Origin: CAWDPQ01 sp963804245
Lineage (GTDB): Bacteria > Acidobacteriota > Vicinamibacteria > Vicinamibacterales > 2-12-FULL-66-21
Reading direction: 5' to 3'
NCBI GenBank assembly: GCA_963804245.1
Contig: CAWDPQ010000018.1
Span: 1-64,000, forward strand
DNA: 64,000 bases
This document shows positions 37,618-46,828 of this stretch, in pieces. Below the pieces are notes generated by a model. That model searched no databases. It was not told the DNA's origin and worked only from the letters and a program-made list of their open reading frames with translations. Position 1 is the stretch's first letter, and every line of letters begins with the position of its first letter. A program made the position numbers and the translations under genes.

Positions 37618-37651
37618 GGGATTCATCGTTCCTCTAAGAACGATGAATCCC
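37618..37651. terminator. Perfect 14-base hairpin after the ankyrin gene
   Basis: GGGATTCATCGTTC (37618-37631) pairs perfectly with GAACGATGAATCCC (37638-37651) across a 6-base loop CTCTAA. It begins 14 bases after the ankyrin stop. There is no T-run, so it may be a Rho-independent-like hairpin, an mRNA stabiliser or a small palindromic repeat element. No second copy was noticed in the window. Confidence 0.5.
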
Positions 37652-37789
37652 ACTGGAGCCAGTGCGCCGTCCTGATGGCCCGCCGACGTTCCGAGTTGGG
37701 CGCACGGTTCGGGCAAGCGCCGAGCAGGCCAACAGTCGGTTTCGCTTCGCAAAGCAGTTCGCGAGCCGCTTGCCGGCCTGGGACAGTCC

Positions 37790-37818
37790 CCTCTGCCCCA
37801 CCAGCCCGGCTGTATAAT
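37790..37818 (+). promoter_or_regulatory. Probable promoter of the kinase-propeller gene
   Basis: TATAAT (37813-37818) is a perfect -10; GGGACA (37790-37795), 17 bases upstream, is a weak -35. Transcription would start around 37825-37827, at the CTG proposed as start codon. The -35 region overlaps the palindrome GGGACAGTCCC (37790-37800). Confidence 0.5.
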
Positions 37819-37826
37819 CCACGCCT

Positions 37827-40556
37827 CTGCTCCTCCCCACCGGCACTCGCCTGGGCCCGTACGAGATTGTCGCGACACTCGGCGCTGGCGGCATGGGAGA
37901 GGTGTATCGGGCGCGGGACACGACGCTCAATCGCGACGTCGCGATCAAGGTGCTGCCCCAGGCGTTCGCGAACGATTCGGAGCGCCTCGCCCGTTCCACG
38001 CGCGAGGCGCAGACTCTCGCCGCGCTCAATCACCCCAACATCGCGCACATTCACGGCCTCGAAGCATCCGGCGGCGTGCGCGCGCTCGTGATGGAACTGG
38101 TCGAAGGGGAGGATCTGTCGCAGCGCATCGCGCGTGGCGCGATCCCCATCGGCGATGCGCTGCCCATCGCGCGACAGGTCGCCGAGGCGCTGGAGGCGGC
38201 ACACGAGCAGGGAATCATCCACCGCGATCTGAAGCCCGCGAACATCAAGGTGCGGCCCGATGGGACCGTGAAGGTCCTCGACTTCGGGCTCGCCAAGGGA
38301 ATGGAGCAGCCGGGCACCACGCCGGCGGTCTCGCAGTCGGCGACGATCACCACCCCCGCCATGACACAGGCGGGGGTGATTCTCGGGACCGCGGCCTACA
38401 TGAGTCCCGAGCAGGCGAAGGGCCGGCAGCTCGACAGACGCAGCGACATCTGGGCGTTCGGCGTCGTCTTCTACGAAATGCTGACCGGCCAGCGTGCGTT
38501 CAAAGGCGAGGACGTGTCGGAGACGGTGGCGCTCGTCCTCACGCGCGAGCCGGAATGGGCGTCGCTGCCCGCCGAGACGCCGCCCCTGATTCGACGGCTG
38601 CTTCGCCGTTGCCTGGAAAAGGACCGCAAGCAGCGGCTCGATTCGGCTGCCGACGCGAGGCTGGAGATCGAGGAGGTCATGAGTGGGCCGTCGCTCGTGG
38701 ACAGTGCCGGCGCGCAACCCGGCGCTGCGATGCGCCCCGCATGGCCACGCGCGCTGGCGTGGACGTGGGTTGCCTCGACGCTCGGGCTCGTCACCGCGCT
38801 GGCGCTCGCGCTGTGGGCGCCGTGGCGCACGGAGCAGCCGGCGGATCGCCCGCTTGTGCGGCTCGACGTCGATCTGGGCGCGGACGTGTCGATGCCAGCC
38901 CCTCCCACTGCTGGGAGCAGCATCGCCATCTCGCCCGATGGCACGCGGCTGGCCTACGCCTCGGGCAACCCCGCGAGATTATTCGTTCGCCGGTTGGATC
39001 AAAGGGCAGCCACGGAGCTCCCGGGAACGCAGGGCGCTGCCGTGCCGTTGTTCTCGCCGGACGGGCAATGGGTCGGTTTCATCGCCGGCACGAAACTGAA
39101 CAAGATTTCCGTGGAAGGCGGCGCCGCGGTGACGATCGGGGACGTCTCCGGCCCCCACGTCTCCGGCGCCCATTGGGGTGAGGAGGGCAGCCTCCTCGTG
39201 AGCGAAGCCTTCGGGGGACGGGGTTTGATCCGGATCCCCGCCGACGGAGGCCAACCAGAGATCCTCACTGGATTGGGCAGCGAGGAAATGGCACTCCCTC
39301 AGCCGCGGCTGCTGCCCGGAGCCAGGGCTGTGATGTTCGCGGCTGACACGGCGATGAACGTCGATACGATGACCACCGAGGTCCTGACGCTGGCCGATCG
39401 CAAGCGGAAGATCGTGGCCCGCGGCGGCCACTCCCCCCGCTATGTGTCGACGGCGGACGGGTCTGGTTATTTGATCTACACCAACAGAGCCGCGCTGTTT
39501 GCGATCCCATTCGATCTGGAGCGGCTCGAGACGCGCGGGACAGCCGTCCGCATGCTGGACGATATCGCATACAACTCGCTGAACAAGAACGGTCAATTCG
39601 ACATCTCCCGCACTGGCACGCTGGTCTATCGCAGGGGCAATGAGGCGTCCGTCCAGATGACGGTGCAATGGGTCGATTCCACTGGCAGGAGGGAGCCACT
39701 GCGGGCCACCCCTGGTACGTATGAGCATCCAAGCCTGTCTCCGGATGGCAAGCGGATCGCGTTGACGATGGCCGATGGAGGGAATCGTGATGTCTGGGTC
39801 TTCGATCCTCAACGCGACGCCATGACCCGCCTCACCTTCGGTGGATACAACATCGACCCGACGTGGAGCCCGGACGGCCAGTCCGTTGTCTACTCGACCC
39901 TTGGCAAGGGGCTGTTTCGGGCACGCGCGGATGGCGCGAGCCAGCCGCAACTGCTCACGCGCTCCAGGGCGTTTTTGAGGCCGTGGTCGTTCACGCCGGA
40001 TGGCAAACGCCTGACATATTTCGAAACCTACCTGGCGAAGCAGCAGATCTTCACGCTGCCGCTGGTGGACGAGGACGACCAGTGGAAAGGCGGGGAGCCT
40101 GAGTTGTTTTCCAGGAGCACTAACGCCGAACGACTCCCGTCGTTTTCTCCCGACGGGCGGTGGCTGGCGTATGACTCGGACGAATCGGGAAGAGTTGAAG
40201 TGTACGTCCGGGCATTTCCGCCGCCTTCGTCCGGACAAGGGGGCAAGTGGCAGATCTCGAACAGTGGAGGCTCCGGAGCGCGGTGGTCCCGGGGTGCCCC
40301 CGAGATCGTGTACCGGTCGGGTGACCAGCTGATGACGGCAAGGTACTCGGTCACGGGCGACAGGCTCGTAGCGGAGAAGCCACGGGTGTGGATCACCAAG
40401 TTCGGCGGATCCTCATGGGATCTGGCGCCGGATGGCAGGCGTGTGGCGGTGCTGACCCCGGTGGAACCCGTGACGACGCCCGTGCAGGAGCACAAGGTGG
40501 TGATCCTGCTGAACTTCGTCGACGAGCTTCGGCGGCGCGTGCCGCCGGGGAAATGA
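37827..40556 (+). CDS. Ser/Thr protein kinase with C-terminal TolB/PD40 propeller
   Basis: About 909 residues. The first ATG in frame (37893) falls inside the glycine loop, so the true start must lie upstream; the frame is open only from 37818, and no ATG/GTG/TTG occurs there. A CTG at 37827, eight bases after TATAAT, gives the family N-terminus LLLPTGTRLGPYEIVATLGA. Kinase: GAGGMGEVYRARD, VAIKVLP, HRDLKPANIKV, DFGLAK, SPEQAKG, DIWAFGVVFYEMLTGQRAF. A helix (TWVASTLGLVTALALALWAP) follows near residue 310, then PD40/TolB repeats (SIAISPDGTRLAYASG, LFSPDGQWVGFIAG, TWSPDGQSVVYSTLGKG, SFSPDGRWLAYDSDESGRVE). Membrane sensor kinase; signal unknown. Converges on the YncE-like gene with seven bases between stops. 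Confidence 0.9.
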   Translation: MLLPTGTRLGPYEIVATLGAGGMGEVYRARDTTLNRDVAIKVLPQAFANDSERLARSTREAQTLAALNHPNIAHIHGLEASGGVRALVMELVEGEDLSQRIARGAIPIGDALPIARQVAEALEAAHEQGIIHRDLKPANIKVRPDGTVKVLDFGLAKGMEQPGTTPAVSQSATITTPAMTQAGVILGTAAYMSPEQAKGRQLDRRSDIWAFGVVFYEMLTGQRAFKGEDVSETVALVLTREPEWASLPAETPPLIRRLLRRCLEKDRKQRLDSAADARLEIEEVMSGPSLVDSAGAQPGAAMRPAWPRALAWTWVASTLGLVTALALALWAPWRTEQPADRPLVRLDVDLGADVSMPAPPTAGSSIAISPDGTRLAYASGNPARLFVRRLDQRAATELPGTQGAAVPLFSPDGQWVGFIAGTKLNKISVEGGAAVTIGDVSGPHVSGAHWGEEGSLLVSEAFGGRGLIRIPADGGQPEILTGLGSEEMALPQPRLLPGARAVMFAADTAMNVDTMTTEVLTLADRKRKIVARGGHSPRYVSTADGSGYLIYTNRAALFAIPFDLERLETRGTAVRMLDDIAYNSLNKNGQFDISRTGTLVYRRGNEASVQMTVQWVDSTGRREPLRATPGTYEHPSLSPDGKRIALTMADGGNRDVWVFDPQRDAMTRLTFGGYNIDPTWSPDGQSVVYSTLGKGLFRARADGASQPQLLTRSRAFLRPWSFTPDGKRLTYFETYLAKQQIFTLPLVDEDDQWKGGEPELFSRSTNAERLPSFSPDGRWLAYDSDESGRVEVYVRAFPPPSSGQGGKWQISNSGGSGARWSRGAPEIVYRSGDQLMTARYSVTGDRLVAEKPRVWITKFGGSSWDLAPDGRRVAVLTPVEPVTTPVQEHKVVILLNFVDELRRRVPPGK

Positions 40557-40563
40557 TCGCCGC

Positions 40564-41631
40564 TTATCGTTGGACCGTCCGATTCGTGCGGCCATCGATC
40601 ACGGTGACCTTGTCGCTCAGACGATTGGCCACATAGATCATGTTGGTCACCGGGTTGACCGCAACGGCCCACGGGCCCTTGTCGGCGGGCACGGTCGCGG
40701 CGAGGGTGTTCGTCCGGCCATCAATCACCGACACGCTGTTCGCGTGGGTATTGACGACGTAGATCATGTTCGTCTTCGTGTTGATCGCGATCTGCTGCGG
40801 CCACAACCCGACCTTGACCGTCGCAATCGGCCGTTGCGACCCGCCGTCGATCACGGTGACGTCACTGCTACCGTAGTTCACGACGTAAATGCGGTTGGTG
40901 ACGTCGTTCACGGCCGCGGCCATGGGCACGTTGCCGGTCCCGACGGTGGACACGACATTGGTCTGCGTATCGACGACGGTAACCGCATCGTCGTTCGGTG
41001 TCGGCAAGTAGAGCATGCCGTTCGTCTCGTTGAGGGCGGAATCCCACTGATGGAAGCCAGGCAGTGCGATTCGTGTCGGCTGGTTGGTGACACCATCGAC
41101 AACGGTCAGGAAGTTGTCCTGGTAGCCGACGAAGTAAATCTTGTTGGCCTTGACGTTCACCGAGAGCGCATTGCCCTCGGTGCCGGCGTGAATGACCGTG
41201 GAGGTCTTCGTCGCAAGATCGATCACCGAGGGATCGGTGCCGGTGCTCGCCGAGACGTACAGCCGGTTCGTGGCCGGATTCAATGCCGTCAGGCTGCCCC
41301 GGTCGGCCTTCAACGTGTCGACGATCGCATCGGTGTCGGGGTCGATCACCGAGATCGTTCCCGGACCGCGGTTCATCGCATAGACACGGCCATCGCGGGG
41401 ATTGATCGTCAGATCTTTGACGTTGGCGCCGGTTTTGAGCACCACCATACTGCCCGTGGCGCCGTTGACGATCTTCACGACGCCAAGGTCGGGAAACGCC
41501 GCGTACGCCTTGCCGTTGCGGGTGTTGACGACAACACCCTTGGGACCGTCCGTGACGCCGACCTCGGCGCCGAGGACGGCGGCCAAAGAGATGACTCCGG
41601 TCGCGGCGATGGCAAGTCGGAATGCTGGCAC
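40564..41631 (-). CDS. Exported YncE-like (YVTN repeat) beta-propeller protein
   Basis: About 355 residues from a GTG at 41631; the in-frame ATG at 41682 is another choice but overlaps the divergent ThuA gene. N-terminus VPAFRLAIAATGVISLAAVL is a signal peptide. Seven or more YVTN/NHL-type blades follow: NTRNGKAYAAFPDLGVVKIV, NPRDGRVYAMNRGPGTISVI, NPATNRLYVSAS, ETNGMLYLPTPNDDAVTVV, NDVTNRIYVVNYGSSDVTVI, NTKTNMIYVVNTHANSVSVI and a closing copy of the same type. Such propellers bind ligands or other proteins in the periplasm; no function is established. Convergent with the kinase, divergent from ThuA (49 bases between starts). Confidence 0.82.
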   Translation of the reverse strand: MPAFRLAIAATGVISLAAVLGAEVGVTDGPKGVVVNTRNGKAYAAFPDLGVVKIVNGATGSMVVLKTGANVKDLTINPRDGRVYAMNRGPGTISVIDPDTDAIVDTLKADRGSLTALNPATNRLYVSASTGTDPSVIDLATKTSTVIHAGTEGNALSVNVKANKIYFVGYQDNFLTVVDGVTNQPTRIALPGFHQWDSALNETNGMLYLPTPNDDAVTVVDTQTNVVSTVGTGNVPMAAAVNDVTNRIYVVNYGSSDVTVIDGGSQRPIATVKVGLWPQQIAINTKTNMIYVVNTHANSVSVIDGRTNTLAATVPADKGPWAVAVNPVTNMIYVANRLSDKVTVIDGRTNRTVQR

Positions 41632-41680
41632 TGAGGATCTCGAGGGCGGTGGGCGCAATGTACTATGCTCCCGCACGCAC

Positions 41681-42469
41681 ATGAAGAGAATCCTGCTGTC
41701 GATCGGGTGCCTCGCCGTGTGGCTCCCCGTGTCGGCGTATGTCGTCGCCCAACAACCCGCCGCCCCGCGTCCCAAGGTGCTGGCGTTCTTCACGGTCAGC
41801 GGCGAGCTCGATCATGTCCTGTTCGCGCAGCAGGCGATGCGCGCCCTCGCAGCCGGCGCCGGCGACGGCGGCTATGCGTTTACAGCCACGACCGACTGGG
41901 ACGAACTGAACGACGCGAGTCTCCGCGACGTCCGGGTGGTGATCTGGCTGAATGACATGCCTCGCGCGCCGGCGCAGCGGCAGGCGTTCGAGCGCTACAT
42001 GAGCGGCGGCGGCGCCTGGCTGGGGTTCCATGTCTCCGGGTTCGGGAACAACGCGTGGCCGTGGTTCACCGAGTTCATGGGTGGCAGCAGATTCAGCGCG
42101 AGCAACTGGCCATCGCTGCCCGCCCGCGTCAACGTCGACGACGGCGATCATCCGATCGTGAAAGGCATGCCGCCGACTTTCGTCGCACCAATCAACGAGT
42201 GGTACTCGTGGACGCCAAGCCCTCGTGCCAATCCTGACGTGAAGGTGCTGCTGACACTGGATGACTCGAATTTTCCGCTCGGCGTGAAGAACACGCTCAA
42301 CGGCGGTGACATCCCGGTAGCGTGGATCAACAGCAAGTACCGAATGGTGTACTTGAACTACGGCCATGGCGACCGGATCTATTCGACGCCGATCCTGCCC
42401 ACGATGATCGACAACAGCTTGCGCGTTCTCCTCAGCCCGCCAGTCAATCCGAGCTCGGGAATCCGATAG
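41681..42469 (+). CDS. Exported ThuA-like domain protein
   Basis: 262 residues from the ATG at 41681. A signal peptide (ILLSIGCLAVWLPVSAYVVA) precedes a ThuA-like (class I amidotransferase-fold) domain: PKVLAFFTVSGELDHVLFAQ, VVIWLNDMPRAPAQRQAFER, GGGAWLGFHVSGFGN, HPIVKGMPPTFVAPINEWYS, and PVAWINSKYRMVYLNYGHGD. ThuA-like proteins act on trehalose/disaccharide keto forms in rhizobia or are fused to PQQ sugar dehydrogenases; exported ones are common in soil bacteria. It fits the sugar theme of the window. The YncE-like gene diverges from it; the start has no clear ribosome-binding site, with TACTAT (41661-41666) 14 bases upstream. Confidence 0.85.
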   Translation: MKRILLSIGCLAVWLPVSAYVVAQQPAAPRPKVLAFFTVSGELDHVLFAQQAMRALAAGAGDGGYAFTATTDWDELNDASLRDVRVVIWLNDMPRAPAQRQAFERYMSGGGAWLGFHVSGFGNNAWPWFTEFMGGSRFSASNWPSLPARVNVDDGDHPIVKGMPPTFVAPINEWYSWTPSPRANPDVKVLLTLDDSNFPLGVKNTLNGGDIPVAWINSKYRMVYLNYGHGDRIYSTPILPTMIDNSLRVLLSPPVNPSSGIR

Positions 42470-42516
42470 CCACAAGCGAGGGCATCAATGCGACGCTCCT
42501 ACGATGGTGGCTGTTT

Positions 42517-43554
42517 TCAGATCCGCACCGCCGACTTCTTGATGTAGTCGTCGAGCTTGGATGGAATCGGGCCTCGGTAGTGGTACCGCTCTGCCCATTC
42601 CAGGCCGAAGGGTTTTCCCACTTCCCTGTCCGAGGGGGTCAGCCGCAGCGCTTCGGAATCGAGATCGAGCATGATGTGCTTGATGTAATTGAAGTCCGCT
42701 GTTTCATCATCGTCCCCGAGAATCGGCAGCTTCAGACCTTTGGCAGCCAGCCTCCGCCGCAGCTCGGATCCGCTGTGTCCGCCGGGACCTTGCGTCACGT
42801 TGACCATGTTCGCTCGTACCTTGGTATCGACGTGACTCGTAATCTCCACGATCCTGTTGATGTACTGCGGCCCTCTCCTCGTGAAGTAGTAGCGCTCGCT
42901 CAGGCCGTGCGGCTCGAGGACATCGAGCTGTTCGGGATAGTCCAATGCGCTGGTATACGCCGCCTCGACGGCCCTCCCCGTGATGTAGTGGTCCGGGTTG
43001 TTGTCGTACGGCACCCACGGGTCGTAGGAAATGATCGTGTCTATCTTCAGCATCCTGATGAGGAAAACGAATCGACCCGTAATCTCCTGCATGTTCACTT
43101 CGTGCAGGTTGTGATTGCGATAGGAGAGGTCATACACTTTTTCCAGTCCCAGCGCTTTGGCCACGCCGTGCGTGTCACGTTCGTTGTTCAGGATGGTCTC
43201 CGCCCGAGTTTTGCCTATGCCAGCCGCATCGTCATTGGTCGTTCTGATCAGATACCCCTTGTAGCCTTCACGAATCAGTTTGGCGACGAGTCCACCCGCG
43301 AATATCGGGATGTCATCCGAGTGCGGCTGGATGGCGGCGAGTACTTTTCCTTCATGAGGTCTTCCCGTTTGTTCTCGCTCGATCACCAATTCATCATTGG
43401 AGAACCGGTGATGAGGATGGAATCGATACCTTTCCAGATCCTGACCCGCACCCGTCGCCGGCCTCTGAGTTTCACTCATCGCCGAAAGATGGGCGGCAGA
43501 TCCAAGGAACGCTCCGGCGGCAAGTCCGGTTTTCAAGAAGTCCTTGCGATTCAT
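42517..43554 (-). CDS. Tat-exported PIG-L family deacetylase
   Basis: 345 residues from the ATG at 43554 (a second ATG directly before it at 43557; AAGGAG about 13-16 bases upstream). N-terminus MNRKDFLKTGLAAGAFLGSA is a Tat leader. The zinc site of the PIG-L/LmbE family is present: AAIQPHSDDIPIFAGGLVAK (H-x-D-D) and the third ligand in NNPDHYITGRAVEAA. Family enzymes remove N-acetyl groups from GlcNAc-inositol, mycothiol or other amino-sugars. The first 57 bases of this gene plus its ribosome-binding site have an identical second copy at 51061-51117. Same-strand neighbours: none close; divergent from the ADOP gene. Confidence 0.87.
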   Translation of the reverse strand: MNRKDFLKTGLAAGAFLGSAAHLSAMSETQRPATGAGQDLERYRFHPHHRFSNDELVIEREQTGRPHEGKVLAAIQPHSDDIPIFAGGLVAKLIREGYKGYLIRTTNDDAAGIGKTRAETILNNERDTHGVAKALGLEKVYDLSYRNHNLHEVNMQEITGRFVFLIRMLKIDTIISYDPWVPYDNNPDHYITGRAVEAAYTSALDYPEQLDVLEPHGLSERYYFTRRGPQYINRIVEITSHVDTKVRANMVNVTQGPGGHSGSELRRRLAAKGLKLPILGDDDETADFNYIKHIMLDLDSEALRLTPSDREVGKPFGLEWAERYHYRGPIPSKLDDYIKKSAVRI

Positions 43555-43634
43555 CATGGTGGGTGATCCGCTCCTTAGCATGCAGACGCCTGACAACTGT
43601 ACAGCACGCATCAGGGGTGGGGACCCATCCAACC

Positions 43635-43663
43635 TTGCCACGGCGTCGCTGGTTTTCTACAAT
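43635..43663 (+). promoter_or_regulatory. Strong sigma-70-type promoter of ADOP gene, predicted leaderless
   Basis: TTGCCA (43635-43640), 17-base spacer, TACAAT (43658-43663). The GTG start of the ADOP gene begins eight bases after the -10 (43672), so transcription should start within one or two bases of the start codon. No Shine-Dalgarno is present between them. This is the clearest full promoter in the window. Confidence 0.65.
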
Positions 43664-43671
43664 GTAGAATC

Positions 43672-46335
43672 GTGCGCCAGGACATCCCGCCGCGTCAGGT
43701 GCGTCGATGCGACTGCAGCCTTCCCTGGTTTGCCGCCGCCATCTTCCGCACCCTGACGCCGATCGCCGAGCGCGACGAGGTGCTCGCCGACGTGCAGGCG
43801 GAGTACCAGCGCCGCCTCACGACCCGGGGTGTGAAGGCAGCCCGCCGATGGGTGTGGCGCCAGGCGCTCGGCTCAGTCCCCGCGCTGCTGCGACGGAGCT
43901 GGTGGCGGGGAATGACGGGATTCGAACCGCGAGCAAACCGCTGGCGTCCAGGAGGACCGATGCTCGAGAGCTTGATCATGGATGCCCGTTACGCCGCGCG
44001 GCGGCTGCTCAGCCGCCCCGTCTATGCGGGGCTGGCCGTCTTGACCCTGGCAGTGGCCGCCGGTGGTACGGCCGCAATCTTCAGCGTGGTGCGCGCTCTC
44101 CTGCTCGATCCGCTACCGGTCGTGCGCGAAGAACAGGTCGGCGTTCTCTGGTTCTCAGGCTCCTGGCGGGAGCAGGAATTCTTGGGGCTGCGGCCGCAGT
44201 TCCCGGGCTTCCAGCGGATGGCCGCATACCGTCCGGAGGACCTGACCCTGGAGGTTGCGGGCAATCCCATGCGCCTGGTGCCGGGCATCGCCGTGTCCGC
44301 GGAGTTCTTTGACGTGCTGGGCATGCCGGCCCACCTCGGACGTACGTTCAGGGCAGGCGAAGACTTGGTGGGAGCGGAACCGGTCGCGGTTCTGAGTTTT
44401 TCACTGTGGCAAGACCTCGGTGCCGACCGGGACATCGTCGGCAAGCCCCTCCTCCTCGGCGGCATGGCGCGCACGGTCTTGGGCGTGATGCGACCTGGCT
44501 TCTGGTTTCCGAGTCCGACGACCCAGATATGGACCCCCGCGCAGATGAACCCGGAGAGCCGCTCGGGCCGCTACACCCTCGTCGGTCGCATCGCGAACGG
44601 CCAGTCGATCGAGCGCATGGACGGTCCACTGCAGGCGCTCGCAGGTTTGTTGCGTGCCAACTTCGAGTACGCCAATCCGCAATATGACAAGACCCGGAAT
44701 CCTTCCGTCGAGTCGGTACGTGAGTTCCTCGTGGGCGACGTGAAGCCGAGTCTGCTCGCGACGCTCGCGGCCATCGCCGCCATTCTGCTCATCGCGTGTG
44801 CGAACGTCGCGTCGCTGATGCTGGGTCAGCTCGACGTCCGGGCAACGGACATCGCCGTCCGCGCGGCGCTCGGCGCCAACCGCCAGCGGCTCGTCCAGCA
44901 GCTCGCCGTCGAATCGCTCCTCATCGGCATCGTCGCCGGACTCGTGGGCGCGCTCGTTGCCGTCACCGGATTCGGTCTGCTCGTCGGGGCGCTTCCGCTC
45001 GGCGCGCTTGCCGAGAACGCCCGGCTCGACTGGACGGTGTTCTGGGCCTCCATGATTGCCGCGCTGCTCGCAGCGCTGGTCGTGGCCGTCGTTCCTGGAA
45101 TCGTTCTCTGGCGCGGCAGCAACCTTCAGACGATGCTGTCGACGACGCGGACCGGCGGAGTGGGCAGCCGCGGAGGCCGGCTCGAAGGTGGACTCGTCGT
45201 TGCGCAGATGGCGCTCGCCGTACTGCTCGCCGTTGGTGCAGGGCTGCTCATTCGCAGCGTCGCCAACCTCCGAGGAATCGAGCCGGGCCTGAGATCGGAA
45301 GGAGTCGCCGTTGTCGATGCCACCATGCCCGGCCGGCTCAGTGTGGATGAGCGACGCCGCGCAATCCTGTCGGTGCTGCCGGCGCTGGAATCGGTCCCTG
45401 GGGTGCGGGCGGTCGCGGCAGCACAGAAGCTTCCGCTGCGGGGAAGCGGTGACACCTGGAACATCCGCATTATGGGCCGGCCGCCGCTCAACGAGAGCAC
45501 CGCGTTCCGCATGGTGACGCCGCGCTATTTCAGTACCCTCGGGATTCTCATCACCCACGGCCGAGACTTCCTCGCCTCAGACCGTGAGGGCACCGACCGC
45601 GTCGTCATCATCAACGAGGCGCTTGCGGCCAAATTCTTTCCTGGGGAGGATCCGCTGGGCAAGGTGTTGCAGACATTCGATGATACCGGCGAGCGGATCG
45701 TCGGCATCGTCGCCAACACCGCCGAGGCGAACCTGACTGACGCACCGGTCCCCGCTCGTTACATGCTCTTCCAGCAGGTTCCTATCGTGTACAACCAGGT
45801 GTCGTTCGTCCTGCGCACCGAATCCCTCGAGGCATCCTCCGTATTGCTCGATGTGCGATCGGCGATCGCGCGGGACAGCTCGCAACTCGCAGTTCGGCAG
45901 ATGACCACAATGAAGAACATCCTGGATCTTGCGCTCGGACCGACCGGGCGCGTGGTGACTCTGGTATCGCTGCTTGCGGGCCTGGCGCTCTTGCTGGGCG
46001 CCGTAGGCGTCTACGGCGTCATCTCGCACTACGTGGTACGTCGCTCCCGTGAGTACGGAATTCGCATCGCGCTCGGTCAGCAGCCAATTCTCGTCGTCCG
46101 GCAGGTGGTGGGCCGCGGGGTTGGCCTCGTCGCGCTCGGAAGCGGGATCGGCGTTGCCACGGCCATCGGCGCCTCGCGCCTGCTCGCCTCACTGCTCTAC
46201 GGCGTGCAGCCCACCGACCCGCTCGCGATGGCAGGGGCCGTCGCCGTGCTGATCGCCGTGGGAATGCTGGCCGCGTTCGTGCCAGCTCGTCGCGCCAGCC
46301 TGACGGATCCCGCCATCGTGCTGCGGCAGCAGTGA
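43672..46335 (+). CDS. ADOP-type ABC transporter permease with N-terminal prefix domain
   Basis: 887 residues from a GTG at 43672. It differs from the ADOP at 12294 by an extra about 80-residue N-terminal 'permease prefix' segment (ADVQAEYQRRLTTRGVKAAR, RQALGSVPALLRRSWWRG). The doubled FtsX/MacB plan follows: helix (GLAVLTLAVAAGGTAAIFSV), MacB-like core (VSAEFFDVLGMPAHLGRTFR), helices with ANVASLMLGQLDVRATDIAV and AVRAALGANRQRLVQQLAVE, second core (RYFSTLGILITHGRDFLASD) and final helices ending in PARRASLTDPAIVLRQQ. A leaderless promoter precedes it and a PadR gene follows by ten bases. Export substrate unknown. Confidence 0.92.
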   Translation: MRQDIPPRQVRRCDCSLPWFAAAIFRTLTPIAERDEVLADVQAEYQRRLTTRGVKAARRWVWRQALGSVPALLRRSWWRGMTGFEPRANRWRPGGPMLESLIMDARYAARRLLSRPVYAGLAVLTLAVAAGGTAAIFSVVRALLLDPLPVVREEQVGVLWFSGSWREQEFLGLRPQFPGFQRMAAYRPEDLTLEVAGNPMRLVPGIAVSAEFFDVLGMPAHLGRTFRAGEDLVGAEPVAVLSFSLWQDLGADRDIVGKPLLLGGMARTVLGVMRPGFWFPSPTTQIWTPAQMNPESRSGRYTLVGRIANGQSIERMDGPLQALAGLLRANFEYANPQYDKTRNPSVESVREFLVGDVKPSLLATLAAIAAILLIACANVASLMLGQLDVRATDIAVRAALGANRQRLVQQLAVESLLIGIVAGLVGALVAVTGFGLLVGALPLGALAENARLDWTVFWASMIAALLAALVVAVVPGIVLWRGSNLQTMLSTTRTGGVGSRGGRLEGGLVVAQMALAVLLAVGAGLLIRSVANLRGIEPGLRSEGVAVVDATMPGRLSVDERRRAILSVLPALESVPGVRAVAAAQKLPLRGSGDTWNIRIMGRPPLNESTAFRMVTPRYFSTLGILITHGRDFLASDREGTDRVVIINEALAAKFFPGEDPLGKVLQTFDDTGERIVGIVANTAEANLTDAPVPARYMLFQQVPIVYNQVSFVLRTESLEASSVLLDVRSAIARDSSQLAVRQMTTMKNILDLALGPTGRVVTLVSLLAGLALLLGAVGVYGVISHYVVRRSREYGIRIALGQQPILVVRQVVGRGVGLVALGSGIGVATAIGASRLLASLLYGVQPTDPLAMAGAVAVLIAVGMLAAFVPARRASLTDPAIVLRQQ

Positions 46336-46345
46336 GACCGAGGCG

Positions 46346-46687
46346 ATGAAGTCAAGACGCGAACCGGAATCTGTGCTGCTCGGCTCGCTCGAGGAGCAGG
46401 TGATGCTGGCGGTTGTCCGCACGGGCGAGGACGCGTATGGAATGAACGTACGACGGGAGCTCGAGGAGGTCACCGACCGCGACGTCGCCATCGGCGCGGT
46501 TTACGCCACGCTGGATCGCCTGGAGGCCAAAGGTCTGGTGGTCTCGACGCGCCCTGGGACATCGGAGGGACCATCCCGTCGCGTATTCGCCGTGACGCCG
46601 GCCGGCTCCCGATCGTTGGCACTGACGCGTGCCACGCGCGAACGACTGTGGTCAGGCGTGAAGCTCCAGCGGGTCGCTGACATGTGA
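46346..46687 (+). CDS. PadR-family transcriptional regulator
   Basis: 113 residues, starting 10 bases after the ADOP stop. A winged-helix PadR domain: LGSLEEQVMLAVVRTGEDAY, RRELEEVTDRDVAIGAVYAT, LDRLEAKGLVVSTRPGTSEG, PSRRVFAVTPAGSRSLALTR. It lacks the long C-terminal helical domain of large PadR proteins. PadR genes normally sit next to ADOP genes in Acidobacteria, usually upstream; here it is downstream. It probably represses the ADOP operon in response to an effector (inference). A truncated copy, about 92% identical over 133 bases, lies at 50930-51062. Confidence 0.9.
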   Translation: MKSRREPESVLLGSLEEQVMLAVVRTGEDAYGMNVRRELEEVTDRDVAIGAVYATLDRLEAKGLVVSTRPGTSEGPSRRVFAVTPAGSRSLALTRATRERLWSGVKLQRVADM

Positions 46688-46828
46688 CTCCTCGCGAATC
46701 GTCCTGTTGCCGCTCGGTCGCCTCCTGGTCATTTGATCACGTTTTCCCACGGTGCGGGATCGCGGGCGACCGTCTTCACGGTCAACCGGACCAGCATCCG
46801 CAATCTGCGCTTCGAGCGCGTTCGGTAG

